From NCBI GenBank assembly GCA_902782125.1, contig CACZMA010000003.1:1-64000 (forward strand): a stretch of DNA of 64,000 nucleotides, read 5' to 3'. A program made the position numbers and the translations under genes. The notes under the pieces are model-generated. The model was given only the letters and a program-made list of their open reading frames with translations, searched no databases and was not told the DNA's origin. Below, piece after piece: positions 63,419 through 64,000 of the stretch. The stretch's first letter is position 1. Each line of letters opens with the position of its first letter. Origin of the DNA: Oscillospiraceae bacterium. Its GTDB lineage: Bacteria > Bacillota > Clostridia > Saccharofermentanales > Saccharofermentanaceae.

Positions 63419-64000
63419 CCAGGGAGAAGTCCTTATATCCGTAAAGGATCTCAAGAAGTATTACAACGGCGGTGAGATCCACGCACTCGACGGAGTGTCC
63501 AATGACATCCGCAAGGGTGAGGTGGTCGTGATCATCGGACCTTCAGGTTCAGGCAAGTCAACATTCCTGAGATCTCTTAATCTGCTCGAGCGTCCCACCG
63601 AAGGAACCATCACCTTTGACGGTGTTGACATAACTTCGCCCGACAACGACATCAATAAGCTGCGTCAGAATATGGGAATGGTGTTCCAGCACTTCAATCT
63701 CTTCCCTCACCTGACCATCCTGCGTAATATGACGATCGCACCCATGAAGCTTAACAAGCTCTCCAAGGAAGATGCCGAGAATAAGGCTCTCGAACTCCTG
63801 GACAGGGTAGGTCTCAAAGACCGTGCGAATTCTTATCCTTCACAGCTGTCCGGCGGACAGAAGCAGAGGATCGCCATTGTAAGGGCTCTTGCGATGGATC
63901 CTGAGGTAATGCTTTTCGACGAGCCTACGAGTGCGTTGGACCCCGAGATGGTCGGAGAAGTACTCGAGGTCATGAAGCAGCTTGCCAAGGAAGGCATGAC
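63408..64000 (+). CDS. polar amino acid ABC transporter, ATP-binding protein (cut by the right edge)
   Basis: This is the first 197 codons of a GlnQ/HisP-type ATPase. It reads from a GTG at 63408, within the permease end, with GGAGG about 10 bases upstream. Visible parts are Walker [10 protein letters not shown], the Q-loop [13 protein letters not shown], the signature LSGGQKQR, and Walker [15 protein letters not shown]. The remaining third or less lies beyond the window. It completes the transporter with the two genes before it. Confidence 0.93.
   Translation, partial: MSVNQGEVLISVKDLKKYYNGGEIHALDGVSNDIRKGEVVVIIGPSGSGKSTFLRSLNLLERPTEGTITFDGVDITSPDNDINKLRQNMGMVFQHFNLFPHLTILRNMTIAPMKLNKLSKEDAENKALELLDRVGLKDRANSYPSQLSGGQKQRIAIVRALAMDPEVMLFDEPTSALDPEMVGEVLEVMKQLAKEGM

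Overview
The window looks like a chromosomal segment of a Gram-positive anaerobe of the class Clostridia. It has the Firmicutes order rpmH-rnpA-yidD-yidC-jag-mnmE-mnmG-rsmG, the hprK/murB/rapZ/whiA block, GGAGG ribosome sites, some TTG and GTG starts, and no outer-membrane genes. A cellobiose phosphorylase and a cellodextrin phosphorylase suggest a plant-fibre habitat such as rumen or gut, but I cannot place it below class. By eye, most of the window is near 50% GC. The stretch at about 11.4-14.5 kb is clearly more AT-rich.

Layout: (1) 1-240 is the leader and a near-consensus promoter of what is probably an rRNA operon running out of the left edge. (2) 241-11268, minus strand: a D-Ala-D-Ala carboxypeptidase, gyrA, and the RNA-modification / membrane-insertion / RNase P cluster starting at rpmH. 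dnaA is not next to rpmH. (3) 11387-23820, minus strand: an 11-gene surface-sugar operon. It makes CDP-4-keto-3,6-dideoxyglucose (DdhA, DdhB, DdhC), then carries a DRE-TIM aldolase, a HAD phosphatase, a ThDP enzyme and a short-chain reductase, and ends with a GtrB-like GT2, a GtrA flippase and two GT87 membrane transferases. I read this as a pathway for a branched 3,6-dideoxy sugar that is moved across the membrane on polyprenyl phosphate. (4) 24339-26174, plus strand: a diguanylate cyclase with a LacI-type sensor domain.

(5) 26258-35129, minus strand: split transketolase, alanine racemase, NAD(P)HX dehydratase, homoserine O-acetyltransferase, a uridine-kinase-like protein, two unknown proteins and a membrane-anchored beta-propeller. 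(6) 35201-48155, minus strand: whiA, rapZ, murB and hprK, directly preceded by cellodextrin phosphorylase, cellobiose phosphorylase, a sugar-binding lipoprotein, a Thr-Pro-linker lipoprotein and an orphan CbiG-like protein. (7) 48252-57140: a hydroxyacid dehydrogenase, a DUF4203-like membrane protein, a tRNA dihydrouridine synthase, two COG0523 metal-trafficking GTPases, the Trk potassium system and a short DEAD-box helicase. (8) 57235-64000: a fused phosphopentomutase/deoxyribose-phosphate aldolase, a PAS-GGDEF protein, a saccharopine-dehydrogenase-like protein and a polar amino acid ABC transporter whose ATPase is cut by the right edge.

The cellodextrin genes would split imported oligosaccharides into glucose 1-phosphate. 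Glucose 1-phosphate is also the substrate of DdhA, so fibre catabolism and surface-sugar synthesis share a precursor. The strongest candidate for an undescribed system is the branched-sugar operon (11.4-23.8 kb). Next come the DeoB-DeoC fusion, the COG0523 GTPase fused to a YcgQ-like domain, and the orphan CbiG homolog.
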